From: CAZDML01 sp964506645
Lineage (GTDB): Bacteria; Elusimicrobiota; Elusimicrobia; 2-01-FULL-59-12
Direction: 5' to 3'
Length of the DNA stretch: 5,951 bases
NCBI GenBank assembly: GCA_964506645.1
Contig: CAZDML010000124.1
Location: 1 to 5,951 of the forward strand
Both the position numbers and the translations under genes were made by a program. Position 1 is the first letter of the stretch. Each line of letters begins with the position of its first letter. The notes under the pieces are model-generated. The model saw nothing but the letters and a program-made list of their open reading frames with translations. It was not told where the DNA came from and did not search any database. Of this stretch, positions 5,620 through 5,951 are shown piece by piece.

Positions 5620-5951
5620 ATGAAGACACGCATACTACTCATCGAAGATGATCCAGCTCTGCGGAAGCTGCTGAAAGAGGCGCTTCCCGAGAGTATTTTT
5701 ATGATCGATACGGCTGAAACCGGCCGCGAAGGACTGGATACCGCTGTCAAACGTAAGCCGGATCTTATTTTGCTCGATTGGAATCTCCCCGATTTGAATG
5801 GATTTGAAGTTTGTAAGTACATCAAGCAGAACAAGGATTGCGCCCATATTCCCATCATCATGGTGACGGTCTATTCCGAACTCAATCGAAAAGTGTCGGC
5901 GCTGGAGGTCGGTGCCGACGACTATATTACGAAACCCTTTGAGATCGAGGA
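5620..5951 (+). CDS. Response regulator receiver-domain protein, 3' partial
   Basis: The frame is open from ATG 5620 to the window end (110 full codons) and begins MKTRILLIEDDPALRKLL, a standard receiver-domain start. All key residues are present: acidic pocket E9/D10/D11, phospho-acceptor D53 in LILLDWNLPDLNGFEV, switch T83 in IIMVTVYS, aromatic Y102 and conserved K105 in GADDYITKPFE. The protein is therefore expected to be phosphorylated on D53 by a sensor histidine kinase in the cytoplasm. The sequence stops at about the start of alpha-5, so the output domain (DNA-binding, diguanylate cyclase, or none) and any neighbouring kinase are outside the window. It has its own promoter and ribosome binding site and is separated by 137 nt from the transporter, so it probably starts a new transcription unit. 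Confidence 0.95.
   Translation, partial: MKTRILLIEDDPALRKLLKEALPESIFMIDTAETGREGLDTAVKRKPDLILLDWNLPDLNGFEVCKYIKQNKDCAHIPIIMVTVYSELNRKVSALEVGADDYITKPFEIE

Noticed and set aside
5547..5861. Antisense open frames over the response-regulator gene
   Set aside because: They oppose a receiver domain with all catalytic residues intact and carry no recognisable motif.

Overview
The window carries six protein-coding genes, all on the plus strand and tightly packed; the first and last are cut by the window edges. The first two (a protein ending in a FlgD-Ig-like domain and a PorV/PorQ-type outer-membrane protein) are characteristic of Gram-negative bacteria of the FCB/PVC/Omnitrophota/Elusimicrobiota kind that export proteins with C-terminal sorting-like domains. 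Together with the moderate GC content, a candidate-phylum genome such as Omnitrophota is plausible, but taxonomy is an inference and cannot be settled from this sequence alone.

Layout. 2-703: C-terminal end of a large secreted or surface protein. 703-1764: PorV/PorQ-family protein, translationally coupled to it (TGATG overlap). The signal-peptide coding region of this second gene lies inside a 105-bp inverted-repeat element (706-810) built of four 7-bp repeats, a 49-nt centre and four inverted 7-bp repeats. 1830-3653: complete typA/bipA ribosome-associated GTPase with a strong ribosome binding site. 3654-3799: AT-rich spacer with small repeats and a possible promoter. 3800-4186: small exported protein with ten cysteines in its mature part, family not recognised. 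4232-5482: twelve-helix MFS transporter with LplT (lysophospholipid transporter) signatures, standing alone without the acyltransferase/ligase partner domains, and without a Shine-Dalgarno sequence. 5483-5619: spacer with a good sigma70-type promoter embedded in a mosaic of short direct repeats. 5620-end: receiver domain of a response regulator, truncated by the window.

How the genes relate: the first two probably work together in protein export or cell-surface attachment. The others look like independent housekeeping or envelope genes with their own transcription signals: translation stress (typA), an envelope or periplasmic cysteine-rich protein, phospholipid recycling, and signal transduction. 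The most unusual item is the heptad-repeat palindrome that seems to have supplied or rewritten the signal peptide of the PorV-like gene. No RNA genes, CRISPR array, transposase or convincing rho-independent terminator were seen.
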